In this document: positions 17,316 to 25,040 of the stretch, piece by piece
Numbering within the stretch: the stretch's first letter is position 1
How the letters are laid out: every line of letters begins with the position of its first letter
Source of the DNA: CAYQLY01 sp964418605
GTDB lineage: Bacteria; Bacteroidota; Bacteroidia; Cytophagales; Cyclobacteriaceae
Direction of reading: 5' to 3'
NCBI GenBank assembly: GCA_964418605.1
Contig: CAYQLY010000010.1
Span: forward strand, 30,641-94,640
DNA length: 64,000 nt
Notes under the pieces: model-generated
Told to the model about the DNA's origin: nothing
Databases searched by the model: none
The model's input: the letters and a program-made list of their open reading frames with translations, nothing else
Translations under genes and position numbers: made by a program

Positions 17316-17380
17316 CACAGGCGGATACCGAAAAGCCTTACAATAGAGTAGGTCTAATTTTTTAAAAAATTAAATACATT
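17316..17380 (+). repeat. repeated 5' leader element, copy 3
   Basis: AGGC 17319-17322 opposite GCCT 17335-17338, then AGAGTAGGTCTAATTTTTT and an A-rich stretch to the ATG at 17381. The second stem is weaker than in copies 1 and 2 because the C of ACTTTT is replaced by T, but AGA-GTAGG-TCT is kept. Confidence 0.75.
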
Positions 17381-17557
17381 ATGAAACAGCATAAAAAAAG
17401 TCTAACACTCAACAAAGAAACATTAACTAACCTTCAAGAGAGTACTATTAAAGGAGGGTTTGTAGCAAGCTGGGACTATCCATGCCGTACTACGGCATTC
17501 CGATGCACCCTACCTGATGTTAGCAATCATTGCACAGATACTTGCAGAGCTTGCTAA
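17381..17557 (+). CDS. RiPP precursor peptide, class I lanthipeptide-like, copy 3
   Basis: 58 aa. Leader MKQHKKSLTLNKETLTNLQE and site IKGG (23-26). The 32-aa core starts FVASWDYPC and has five Cys (35, 42, 51, 55, 58), ending in Cys. It shares only the first few core residues with its neighbours. Last gene of the cluster, followed 13 nt later by a strong terminator. Confidence 0.83.
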   Translation: MKQHKKSLTLNKETLTNLQESTIKGGFVASWDYPCRTTAFRCTLPDVSNHCTDTCRAC

Positions 17558-17570
17558 TTCTTAATTAAAT

Positions 17571-17610
17571 AAAAAACGGTGAAAAGAAAAAATATTTTCA
17601 CCGTTTTTTT
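17571..17610. terminator. bidirectional Rho-independent terminator
   Basis: Long perfect stem: AAAAAACGGTGAAAA, a loop near GAAAAAATA, then TTTTCACCGTTTTTTT. A and T runs on both sides allow it to end the peptide cluster (plus) and the Crp/Fnr gene (minus). Confidence 0.88.
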
Positions 17611-17618
17611 ATTATGAA

Positions 17619-18323
17619 TCAATCTACAATATTAGCTGTACGAGCAAGATGAACCAAGTTGGTAATTTTAATTTTCTTACCTACGAGTTCAATCATTTTA
17701 TCTTGTTTAAATTCTGAGAGAAGCCGAATGGCTGTCTCTGTAGCTGTACCTACAATATTCGCAAGCTCCTCACGCGAGAGGGTCACATCAAGAGTTTGTT
17801 GATCTTTTTCAAAACCGTAGGTCTCCTTTAAAAAAAGTAACGCTTCAGCCATGCGTTCACGCACAGGCTTTTGAGCCAGATGTGTAATCTGCTGCTCTGC
17901 TTTCTTCAAATCATCCGAAAGGAGCTTCAACATTTCCATAGAAAGAACAGAATCCTTTTTTAAAATACCAACAAACAAGTCTTTAGGAATAAAACAAACT
18001 GCACTTTCCTCCAATGCCACAGCCGAAGCACTGTATTTATCCCCACTCAATAACGACCGATACCCTAATAAATCACCAGGCTTGGCCAACCGAAGAATCT
18101 GTTCTTTTCCATCTTCGCCCATTTTAGAAAGCTTGATTTTGCCTTGATTAATACAATAAACCCCAAATGGCCTATTCCCCTCTTTAAAAATAAGCTGACC
18201 TTTCTGATAAGGTGTACATACCTTCTCTGTACTGATTTCTTCTAAGCGATCATGGTCTACTTTACAAAAAACAGAGGTAAATCTTTTTTGGCAGTTTTGG
18301 CAATTCACATCAGAAAAATTCAT
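17619..18323 (-). CDS. Crp/Fnr family transcriptional regulator
   Basis: 234 aa: N-terminal Cys cluster CQNCQKRFTSVFC (C8, C11, C20), a cyclic-nucleotide-binding-type beta-roll (GNRPFGVYCINQGKIKL ... GDLLGYRSLLSG), a dimer helix near 130-155 and a winged helix with LSREELANIVGTATETAIRL. The recognition helix T-E-T-x-x-R resembles FNR (V-E-T-x-S-R), matching the FNR-like boxes found in the neighbouring oxidase locus. The Cys spacing could hold an Fe-S cluster, but this is unproven. Ends against the terminator at 17571. Confidence 0.85.
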   Translation of the reverse strand: MNFSDVNCQNCQKRFTSVFCKVDHDRLEEISTEKVCTPYQKGQLIFKEGNRPFGVYCINQGKIKLSKMGEDGKEQILRLAKPGDLLGYRSLLSGDKYSASAVALEESAVCFIPKDLFVGILKKDSVLSMEMLKLLSDDLKKAEQQITHLAQKPVRERMAEALLFLKETYGFEKDQQTLDVTLSREELANIVGTATETAIRLLSEFKQDKMIELVGKKIKITNLVHLARTANIVD

Positions 18324-18343
18324 AAGAAAGAAAAGAAACTGAG

Positions 18344-18417
18344 TGGACTCGGAGGGAGTCGAACCCCCAACCTTCTGATCCGTAGTCAGATGCTCTATCC
18401 AATTAAGCTACGAGTCC
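18344..18417 (-). tRNA. tRNA-Arg (ACG)
   Basis: 74-nt cloverleaf on the minus strand. Acceptor GGACTCG pairs with CGAGTCC, discriminator A. The D arm contains TAGCTTAATTGGATAGAG, the anticodon loop CTACGGA gives ACG, and the T arm is GGGGGTTCGACTCCC. CCA is not encoded. Reads CGN codons, with A34 presumably edited to inosine. Confidence 0.95.
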
Positions 18418-18447
18418 AAAAAGTATTTTTTTTATAATTTAAAAAAG

Positions 18448-18466
18448 CAAATATAATGTATATTTG
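18448..18466. promoter_or_regulatory. back-to-back -7 boxes for tRNA-Arg and the barrel protein
   Basis: CAAATATA at 18448-18455 is TATATTTG on the minus strand, and TATATTTG occurs on the plus strand at 18459-18466. Both match TAnnTTTG exactly and point away from each other toward tRNA-Arg and the gene at 18493. No clear -33 TTG at the standard distance on either side. Confidence 0.5.
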
Positions 18467-18492
18467 TCAACAACTCTATAAAAATTAAGAAC

Positions 18493-19188
18493 ATGAAAAA
18501 GGGTATTCTTTTTATAATGACATTAGCAAGCATTGTATACACAAGCTCTGCACAAAAATCAAATGTTCCAGGATCATTCGCCATGGATGTAGGATTTAAT
18601 ATGCTCAATGGAGCTCCTGATGATATGAAAACCAGTACATTTAAAAGTCGTTTTTTTAATTTCTATTATTCTTACGATATAGAAATGACTAAAAACTTAT
18701 TATTCAGTATTGGAGCAGGCCTAGGCACAGAAGGCTATATTTTCAGCAATAACACTACTCTAACTAAGGGCACTAATACTCAAAACCAAAAAGAAATTTT
18801 ACTAACAGATGCTAGCAAAATTTATAAAAGTGTATCTAAATCAAAACTAGCTCTCACGTATTTAGATATTCCTATAGAAATTCGCTTTAGAGCAGAAGAC
18901 GATGATGACAAAGGCTTAAAATTTACAGTAGGAGGAAAAGTAGGATTGCTTATTGATTCACATACAAAAATTAATTACAATGACGATGGATCTAAACAAA
19001 TAAAGTTTAAAGATGATTTTGGACTTTCTAGATTTAGATATGGTGTGCAAGGAAGATTAGGCTACGGAAATTTTAGTCTTTTTGCTTACTATGGATTAAG
19101 TGAGCTTTTCCAAAATGATACTTATCTATCTCCAAAAGAAAGCAAGATTACACCTTTACTTATAGGTATAAGTATCACTGCTTTCTAA
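18493..19188 (+). CDS. outer membrane beta-barrel protein (PorT/OMP_b-brl type)
   Basis: 231 aa with a signal peptide ending near SSAQ (residue 21). The rest alternates short aromatic-containing strands (FFNFYYSYDIEM, FSIGAGLG, LDIPIEIRFR, FRYGVQGRLGYGNFSLFAYYGLSELF) as in small Bacteroidota outer membrane barrels. No function can be assigned beyond an outer membrane location. Single gene with its own -7 box. Confidence 0.75.
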   Translation: MKKGILFIMTLASIVYTSSAQKSNVPGSFAMDVGFNMLNGAPDDMKTSTFKSRFFNFYYSYDIEMTKNLLFSIGAGLGTEGYIFSNNTTLTKGTNTQNQKEILLTDASKIYKSVSKSKLALTYLDIPIEIRFRAEDDDDKGLKFTVGGKVGLLIDSHTKINYNDDGSKQIKFKDDFGLSRFRYGVQGRLGYGNFSLFAYYGLSELFQNDTYLSPKESKITPLLIGISITAF

Positions 19189-19208
19189 TAAAATTAATCT
19201 TTATATCT

Positions 19209-19259
19209 TAAAGAAAACCTTCTTTTATTATTTTCCTTTAAAAGAAGGTTTTCTTTTTT
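19209..19259. terminator. bidirectional terminator overlapping the end of the PaaG-like gene
   Basis: AAAGAAAACCTTCTTTTA and its complement TAAAAGAAGGTTTTCTTT are separated by about 14 nt. The right arm contains the last codons of the hydratase gene (stop at 19228-19230), so the coding end also forms the terminator stem. Serves both convergent genes. Confidence 0.8.
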
Positions 19260-20007
19260 CTAGAAATGCCTTACCTCCTTCTTTATGATCAGCGGAAGCA
19301 CCCGCGATATCTTGACAGTAAGCCTCGTACTCCAACATTTCATTTAAAGACGCGTGATAGGATTTATGAAGCATCTTTTTTATTATTCCTATCGCTTTGG
19401 TAGGAGCATGAGCGTAATAGTCTGTATATTCTTTAATCGTTTTATCAAGATCTTCAGGACTAACCACTTTATTAATAATACCTATTCGATAAGCCTCTAA
19501 AGCACTCAATCGTGTACCCATCGTACTCAACTCAAACGCTTTCGTATAACCAACTAGTCGTGGCAAAAAATACGACGCACCGGAATCCAATGCCAATCCG
19601 ATATTAACAAATATCTTAATGAGCATCGCTTCCTCTGAAGCTATAATAATATCAGAAGCTAATGCTAATGAAGAACCAGCACCTGCAGCTACACCATTCA
19701 AACGACAAATAATAGGCTTGGGCATTGTACGCATCAGGCGAATAATAGGATTATACCGTTTATGTAATGAGTCTGAGAATGACCGATTTTCTACACCCGC
19801 TGAAGCTTTTAAATCTTGCCCTGAACAAAATGCCTTACCCTTGCCGGTAATAACTACAACACGCACAAGTTCATTTTTGGCAGCATCTTTTAATGCTTTT
19901 TGAAGTTCATAGGTAATGTCATCATTAAGTGCATTATAAACATCAGGCCGATTAAGACTAATCGTAGCAACATTATCACGTTCTTCTACTATTAAAAAAT
20001 TATACAT
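19228..20007 (-). CDS. enoyl-CoA hydratase/isomerase, PaaG-like
   Basis: 259-aa crotonase-fold enzyme acting on acyl-CoA. The oxyanion-hole segments GKAFCSGQDLKA (about residues 57-68) and NGVAAGAGSSLALASD are present. NIGLALDSGASYFLPRLVG has an Asp where PaaG-type isomerases have theirs, and it lacks the Glu pair of classical hydratases. This favours ring-1,2-epoxyphenylacetyl-CoA isomerase or a related isomerase. No other phenylacetate genes are in the window, so the substrate is open. Confidence 0.78.
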   Translation of the reverse strand: MYNFLIVEERDNVATISLNRPDVYNALNDDITYELQKALKDAAKNELVRVVVITGKGKAFCSGQDLKASAGVENRSFSDSLHKRYNPIIRLMRTMPKPIICRLNGVAAGAGSSLALASDIIIASEEAMLIKIFVNIGLALDSGASYFLPRLVGYTKAFELSTMGTRLSALEAYRIGIINKVVSPEDLDKTIKEYTDYYAHAPTKAIGIIKKMLHKSYHASLNEMLEYEAYCQDIAGASADHKEGGKAFLEKRKPSFKGK

Positions 20008-20096
20008 TCACTAAATTACTAAAAAAGGAAGAATAAAAAAACAGCTTTTAATACTAAAAAAAATAATTAACTTTATAGCATAAAAAACATAATTGT

Positions 20097-21275
20097 ATGG
20101 CAAATAACAATTCTTTTCAAGAAGTAACTAATCAATCATGGGGAAGTCGTATAATGGCCTCTATCAAAGGTGTCGCTATAGGTGGACTATTTTTTATCGC
20201 CTCTTTTCCTGTTTTATTTTGGAATGAAGGACGAGCTGTTCGAACAGCTAAAAGCCTTAAAGAAGGAGCTTCAAATGTCATAGAAACAAAATCAGACATG
20301 CCCTCTGCCGATAACGAAGGTAAACTTGTACATGTCACAGGCAATACTACTGTGAAAAATAAAATCACCGATGCTGAATTCGGAATTTCTATTATGGGTA
20401 TAAAATTAATTCGAGAAGTAGAAGGCTATCAATGGAAAGAAAAATCAGAATCAAAAACAAGAGACAAAGTTGGCGGAGGACAAGAGACCATAACTACGTA
20501 CAGCTATGAAAGGGTATGGAGTACAGAGGTTTATGATTCGGATAAATTTAAATCACCGGAAGGACATATTAATCCTAAAGAATTTATATATAACTCAAAA
20601 GAGTATATCAATGATAGTGTACAGTTAGGTGGATTCCAACTATCAAGTTCGCTTATTAATGCCATGAATAACGCGGAGCAAATCCCTATTCAACGTTTAG
20701 ATAGCACATCAAACGAATCAGTAAAAAATAACGCTATTGTTCATGAGAGTATGGTTTATATCGGAAGTAAAAATATTGCCACACCCCAAATAGGTGATTT
20801 ACGCATTAAGTTTAAAGTAGTAAAACCAGCCACCGTAAGTATTATATCAAAACAAATTGGCAATACATTTGAACCCTACGAAGCCGATGCAGGCGATGCT
20901 ATTGAACTATTGGAATATGGAAAAATTTCTTCCAAAAATATGTTCACTCATGCACAAGATACAAATCGAATGATGACATGGATATTACGACTTTGTGGAT
21001 TTGTAGGTATGTTTATCGGTCTTACACTTATATTCAAACCCCTTGTTATGGTGGCCAATGTTCTTCCATTCTTAGGAAGTATACTTAATTTAGGCATTGG
21101 ACTATTTGCAGGTATTATTGCCTTCACACTTTCAATTTTAACAATTGCCATTGCTTGGCTATTTTATAGACCTGTTTTATCTATTCTGTTACTAGCTGTT
21201 GGTGTCGGATTATTTATCTTAATTAAGAGATATTCTAAAAAGAAAAAATCAACACCTGCTCAACCTAAATCATAA
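20097..21275 (+). CDS. TMEM43 family membrane protein
   Basis: 392 aa related to the eukaryotic TMEM43/LUMA family. One helix near residues 25-42 contains the hallmark VLFWNEGRAV, followed by a large domain of about 230 residues with VTGNTTVKNKITDAEFGI, and three closely spaced helices at about 295-375. Role in bacteria not established. Stands alone, followed by a strong terminator. Confidence 0.82.
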   Translation: MANNNSFQEVTNQSWGSRIMASIKGVAIGGLFFIASFPVLFWNEGRAVRTAKSLKEGASNVIETKSDMPSADNEGKLVHVTGNTTVKNKITDAEFGISIMGIKLIREVEGYQWKEKSESKTRDKVGGGQETITTYSYERVWSTEVYDSDKFKSPEGHINPKEFIYNSKEYINDSVQLGGFQLSSSLINAMNNAEQIPIQRLDSTSNESVKNNAIVHESMVYIGSKNIATPQIGDLRIKFKVVKPATVSIISKQIGNTFEPYEADAGDAIELLEYGKISSKNMFTHAQDTNRMMTWILRLCGFVGMFIGLTLIFKPLVMVANVLPFLGSILNLGIGLFAGIIAFTLSILTIAIAWLFYRPVLSILLLAVGVGLFILIKRYSKKKKSTPAQPKS

Positions 21276-21291
21276 ATAAATTATTACAAAA

Positions 21292-21337
21292 ACAAAAAAG
21301 GCTACAAACTAAAATAAGTTAATAGCCTTTTTTGTTC
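21292..21337 (+). terminator. Rho-independent terminator after the TMEM43-like gene
   Basis: AAAAAAGGCTA and TAGCCTTTTTTG form a stem around a loop of about 24 nt that can itself pair partly. The T run is on the plus strand, so it ends the TMEM43-like transcript before sufE. Confidence 0.75.
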
Positions 21338-21357
21338 TATCTATAACAACTAGACGT

Positions 21358-21792
21358 GTGAAAACAATAAACGAAATCCAAAACGAAATCATAGAAGAGT
21401 TTTCACTATTAGAAAACAAAGAAGATAAGTACACCTATATTATTGAGCTAGGTAAAAAACTACCGCCTTTAGATGAAATTTATAAAAAAGATGAAAATCT
21501 AATTAAAGGATGCCAGTCCAAAGTATGGTTGATAGCTGAATGGAAAGATGAACACATGATTATCAAAGGAGACAGCGATACAGTTATTGTTAAAGGCTTA
21601 GTTAGCTTACTTATCCGTATTGTATCTGGACAAAAAACAGCTTCTATTCTTGATACTGATTTTTATTGGATGACTAAAATTGGAATGGAAGAGCTTATAT
21701 CTGTTAACCGGTCAAACGGCGTATCTTCTATGATTAAACAATTAAAAATTTATGCTTTAGCTCTTCAAGCTAAACATGAAACAACACGATAA
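21358..21792 (+). CDS. sufE: SufE-like cysteine desulfuration protein
   Basis: 144-aa sulfur acceptor that takes persulfide from SufS and passes it to the SufBCD scaffold. The active Cys stands in LIKGCQSKVWL (about residue 54), and the family segments LGKKLPPLDE and VKGLVSLLIRIVSGQ are present. It starts at GTG 21358; no ATG lies near. Ten nt upstream of the MIP18-family gene, forming a small Fe-S assembly operon without the other suf genes. Confidence 0.9.
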   Translation: MKTINEIQNEIIEEFSLLENKEDKYTYIIELGKKLPPLDEIYKKDENLIKGCQSKVWLIAEWKDEHMIIKGDSDTVIVKGLVSLLIRIVSGQKTASILDTDFYWMTKIGMEELISVNRSNGVSSMIKQLKIYALALQAKHETTR

Positions 21793-21802
21793 TTAAAACA
21801 AT

Positions 21803-22132
21803 ATGGAGGAAAACAAGCCTGTCATAGAGGACCCTTTAAAACAAAAAATTCTTGATGCTATTAAATCTGTTTACGATCCTGAAATACCTGTAAACATTTA
21901 CGATTTAGGCCTTATTTATGAAATCAATATATACCCCGTTAATAATGTTTTCATATTAATGACCTTAACATCTCCAGCCTGCCCTTCAGCAGAGCAAATC
22001 CCAGGCGAAATAGAAACAAAGGTGCGATCTATCGAAGGCATCAATGATGTAAAAATAGAAATTACGTTTGATCCTCCTTATAATCAAGATATGATGTCTG
22101 AGGCAGCTAAGCTAGAACTAGGCTTATTATAA
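21803..22132 (+). CDS. MIP18/DUF59 family Fe-S assembly protein (SufT-like)
   Basis: 109 aa. Contains the DUF59 core SVYDPEIPVNIYDLGLIYEI and MTLTSPACPSAEQIPGEI, with the reactive Cys in SPACP. This family helps mature Fe-S proteins, usually beside suf genes, which fits its position 10 nt after sufE. PaaD belongs to the same family, but the context argues against phenylacetate oxidation. Confidence 0.88.
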   Translation: MEENKPVIEDPLKQKILDAIKSVYDPEIPVNIYDLGLIYEINIYPVNNVFILMTLTSPACPSAEQIPGEIETKVRSIEGINDVKIEITFDPPYNQDMMSEAAKLELGLL

Positions 22133-22138
22133 ATAACA

Positions 22139-22327
22139 TTATTTTGGACAATTACAGTCTTTATTCTTTTTTTTCTTCTTTCCACGGTAATTGCTTTTCC
22201 TCTTTTTCTTTGAAGAAGAATAGGTAGACTGTTTGTAAAATAGATGAGCTACAACCAGCTCAGACATAAAGCAAGTTGTCAAAGTTAAAGACAGAATAAA
22301 AATTATTTTTCTACGTATCATCATCAA
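22139..22327 (-). CDS. small Lys-rich protein with signal-like N-terminus
   Basis: 62 aa. The hydrophobic segment at residues 8-28 (IIFILSLTLTTCFMSELVVA) could be a signal peptide or anchor. It is followed by a strongly basic tail (KKKRKSNYRGKKKKKNKDCNCPK) ending in two Cys. It overlaps the ruvA stop by 4 nt, which supports translation as the last gene of that operon. I do not recognise it. Confidence 0.5.
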   Translation of the reverse strand: MMMIRRKIIFILSLTLTTCFMSELVVAHLFYKQSTYSSSKKKRKSNYRGKKKKKNKDCNCPK

Positions 22328-22908
22328 GAGAGCTTAAGAGCACGTTTCACAATATCTTCTAATGAGCTATCAGGAAACTGTTTTAAAATATAATCTACAT
22401 TTTTTTCAGCAACAGCTTTAGCTATTCCCAACGTCATTAATGCATGTAACGCTTCAGAACGATTTTTAGTATGCAAAGAAGTGCCTTTTGTTTCTACCAA
22501 AAGATCCTCTTTTTTCCATTTATCTTTCAATTCGAGTATAATACGTTGGGCTGTCTTAGGGCCAATCCCTTTAATAGCCTGAATAGATGGTGTATCTTCT
22601 TCAATAATAGCTTGATGAAAATCTCTCACCGAAACAGAAGACAGCACCATTAATGCCGTGGAAGGACCAACACCAGATATTCCAATAAGATCTAAAAAGA
22701 CCTTTCGTTCAGAAAGCTCTTTAAATCCATATAACACATGTGCGTCTTCTTTAATATGAAGATGCGTATGTAATTTACAATGCTCTCCTTCCCCAAGAAG
22801 CGTATAGGTATGTAATGATATTCTCAATTGATACCCAACACCACCTACATCAATCACAACATAGGCAGGAGATTTATAAGCAAGCTTACCTTCAATATAT
22901 GCAATCAT
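22324..22908 (-). CDS. ruvA: Holliday junction branch migration protein RuvA
   Basis: Binds four-way junctions and loads RuvB. 194 aa: OB domain (MIAYIEGKLAYKSPAYVVIDVGGVGYQL), then helix-hairpin-helix segments LIGISGVGPSTALMVLSS and IKGIGPKTAQRIILEL, then a flexible linker and the C-terminal domain III that contacts RuvB. Normal length. Its start overlaps the upstream methyltransferase stop (ATGA). Confidence 0.96.
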   Translation of the reverse strand: MIAYIEGKLAYKSPAYVVIDVGGVGYQLRISLHTYTLLGEGEHCKLHTHLHIKEDAHVLYGFKELSERKVFLDLIGISGVGPSTALMVLSSVSVRDFHQAIIEEDTPSIQAIKGIGPKTAQRIILELKDKWKKEDLLVETKGTSLHTKNRSEALHALMTLGIAKAVAEKNVDYILKQFPDSSLEDIVKRALKLS

Positions 22909-23519
22909 GGCAATAATTTACTTAACACATAATACGTTGATGCTGCAAATTTACCAGTAATAATCGTTTTAACAGGTTCCATATATACAGCATGATGTTT
23001 ATCCATCCAATGATTTAAAAAAGATTCATTCATATTAAAAAATTCCAAACCATGATGAAACTGATACCGATCCCCTCCTCTACTTTTGACTTGATCTGCT
23101 AATCCTATAATAGAATACATCTTAATAAAAAGCATTCCTCCATATTTCAACACCCTCCATAGCTCATTTAACATCTTTTCAAGATGTGCCTGATCTTGAG
23201 CCAAATGTAATACATCTAAACAATACACCACATCAAAAAATCGACTGGAAAAAGTCATGTTTTCTATATGCTGCATGTGCAATCGATCTTCTATAGTCAC
23301 GCCCTCTATTTGAAAAGTTTGAGAAAGTTGTTGAATAGCCGACGCATCACCATCTATCGCATAGATATCAAATCCATTTTTCAAAAAATAAAAAAGATGA
23401 TCACCTGTTCCACATCCTGCATCTAAAAGTATGCTATCTTTTTTTATACTTCCCTTTAATAATTGGTCAAATAATAATATATCCAGATTTCCAATAGTTG
23501 AAATAGGCAATACCTCCAC
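22905..23519 (-). CDS. class I SAM-dependent methyltransferase
   Basis: 204 aa. The SAM-binding motif LLDAGCGTGDHLFYF (about residues 31-45), acidic IYAIDGDASAI, then VVYCLDVLHLAQD and LWRVLKYGGMLFIKM are the standard Rossmann-type methyltransferase blocks (Methyltransf_11). Substrate unknown. It lies between kbl (6 nt) and ruvA (4-nt overlap) in a minus-strand operon. Confidence 0.82.
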   Translation of the reverse strand: MEVLPISTIGNLDILLFDQLLKGSIKKDSILLDAGCGTGDHLFYFLKNGFDIYAIDGDASAIQQLSQTFQIEGVTIEDRLHMQHIENMTFSSRFFDVVYCLDVLHLAQDQAHLEKMLNELWRVLKYGGMLFIKMYSIIGLADQVKSRGGDRYQFHHGLEFFNMNESFLNHWMDKHHAVYMEPVKTIITGKFAASTYYVLSKLLP

Positions 23520-23525
23520 AATCTA

Positions 23526-24719
23526 TTATTTAATAACACCCAACTCCAAGCCCACCTCTTTAAATGCACGAATAGCCTTGTCCAGATGCTCTTTTTCATG
23601 CACGGCCGAAATCTGAACACGAATACGAGCTTGGCCTTTAGGCACAACCGGATAATAAAACCCGATGACATAAATACCTTTAGCTAACAAGCGTTGTGCA
23701 AACTCTTGAGCTAATGTAGCTTCATACAACATAATTGGAACAATCGGATGAATACCAGGTTTAGTTTCAAATCCCACACGTGTAATCTCTTCACGAAAGT
23801 AACGTGTATTACTTTCCAACTTATCACGCAAAGCGGTTGTTTCAGTAAGCAAATCCAGTACAGCACTAGACGCACCTGTGATAGCAGGAGCCAGTGTATT
23901 AGAAAAAAGATAAGGCCTTGAGCGTTGGCGAAGCATCTCAATAATTTCTTTTCTTCCGGATGTAAAGCCACCAGAAGCCCCACCTAATGCCTTACCAAAT
24001 GTACCTGTAATAATATCTATTTTACCCATCACACCATGATACTCATGCACACCTCTACCAGTCTTTCCCATAAAGCCTGTCGCATGAGACTCATCAGACA
24101 TCACAAGCGCTTTGTATTTTTCAGCGAGTTCACAAATTTTGTCCAGCTGAGCAACTGTCCCATCCATCGAAAAAGCCCCATCGGTTACAATCATACGATG
24201 TCGACAATGGCTTGTTTGCTTTAAATTTTCTTCGAGATCAGTCATGTTGTTATGTTCATACCTAAACCGTTGTGCTTTACACAACCGAATACCATCAATA
24301 ATAGATGCATGATTTAACGCATCTGAAATAATCGCATCTTGCTCATCCAATAACGGTTCAAAAACACCACCATTCGCATCAAAAGCAGCAGCGTATAAAA
24401 TTGTATCTTCTGTACCTAGAAAATCAGCTAATTTTTTTTCCAATTCTTTGTGGATATCCTGCGTTCCACATATAAATCGAACAGATGATAACCCATACCC
24501 GTGTGTATCAATGGTTTTTTTAGCGGCTTCAATGACTTTGGGATGAGAAGACAATCCCAAATAATTATTGGCACAAAAATTTAATAAATCACCTTTGATT
24601 TGAGTCGTTTGTATAACGGCACCTTGAGGTGTAGTTATAATACGTTCTTGTTTGAACAATCCATTTTTACGGATTTCGTCGAGTTCTTTTTCTAAAACAG
24701 GCTTAAGGGTTTGATACAT
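23526..24719 (-). CDS. kbl: glycine C-acetyltransferase (2-amino-3-ketobutyrate CoA ligase)
   Basis: PLP enzyme converting 2-amino-3-oxobutyrate and CoA to glycine and acetyl-CoA, in threonine breakdown. 397 aa, alpha-oxoamine synthase family: NFCANNYLGLSSHPKVIEAA near residue 50, GAFSMDGTVAQL, SDESHATGFMGKTGRG, and the PLP Lys in TGTFGKALGGASGG. Closely similar to E. coli Kbl in length and motifs. No threonine dehydrogenase in the window. Confidence 0.92.
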   Translation of the reverse strand: MYQTLKPVLEKELDEIRKNGLFKQERIITTPQGAVIQTTQIKGDLLNFCANNYLGLSSHPKVIEAAKKTIDTHGYGLSSVRFICGTQDIHKELEKKLADFLGTEDTILYAAAFDANGGVFEPLLDEQDAIISDALNHASIIDGIRLCKAQRFRYEHNNMTDLEENLKQTSHCRHRMIVTDGAFSMDGTVAQLDKICELAEKYKALVMSDESHATGFMGKTGRGVHEYHGVMGKIDIITGTFGKALGGASGGFTSGRKEIIEMLRQRSRPYLFSNTLAPAITGASSAVLDLLTETTALRDKLESNTRYFREEITRVGFETKPGIHPIVPIMLYEATLAQEFAQRLLAKGIYVIGFYYPVVPKGQARIRVQISAVHEKEHLDKAIRAFKEVGLELGVIK

Positions 24720-24730
24720 TTTTTTATAGG

Positions 24731-24955
24731 TTATTTTAATAAAAAATTTCTCCGTATACTATTGATTAAATATAGTTTTTGGCTTGTGAAGCTAATTGGA
24801 CTCAGCTGATTGAATAATTTTTCCCATTCGTTCCACAGATCAGGCTTGGCCTGCTTAAACGCTTCAGAATCAATTTTTTTAGACTTTAGATAACTCTCAA
24901 AATCCATACCATGTATTTGAACAAAGTTAAAAATCTTTTCTTTAACCTCGTTCAT
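24731..24955 (-). CDS. small hypothetical protein upstream of kbl
   Basis: 74 aa, soluble, predicted helical (HGMDFESYLKSKKIDSEAFKQAKPDLWNEWEKLF). It begins the minus-strand operon with kbl, 11 nt away. The W-x-x-W region and length are reminiscent of small conserved Bacteroidota proteins, but I do not know a function. Confidence 0.65.
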   Translation of the reverse strand: MNEVKEKIFNFVQIHGMDFESYLKSKKIDSEAFKQAKPDLWNEWEKLFNQLSPISFTSQKLYLINSIRRNFLLK

Positions 24956-25040
24956 TTTATAGTTATGTTAAAGAGGATATAATTGTTTTTTTGATAAAAA
25001 ATAAAACACTAAATTTAAATCACTTTTATAAAAAACATAT

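Noticed and set aside
16877..17380. Regularly repeated ~65-nt units considered as a CRISPR-like array
   Set aside because: Only three copies, spaced by intact ORFs of different length; they are gene leaders, not repeats with spacers.
18252..18437. 61-codon plus-strand ORF
   Set aside because: It runs antisense through the Crp/Fnr start and across tRNA-Arg, so it is a shadow.
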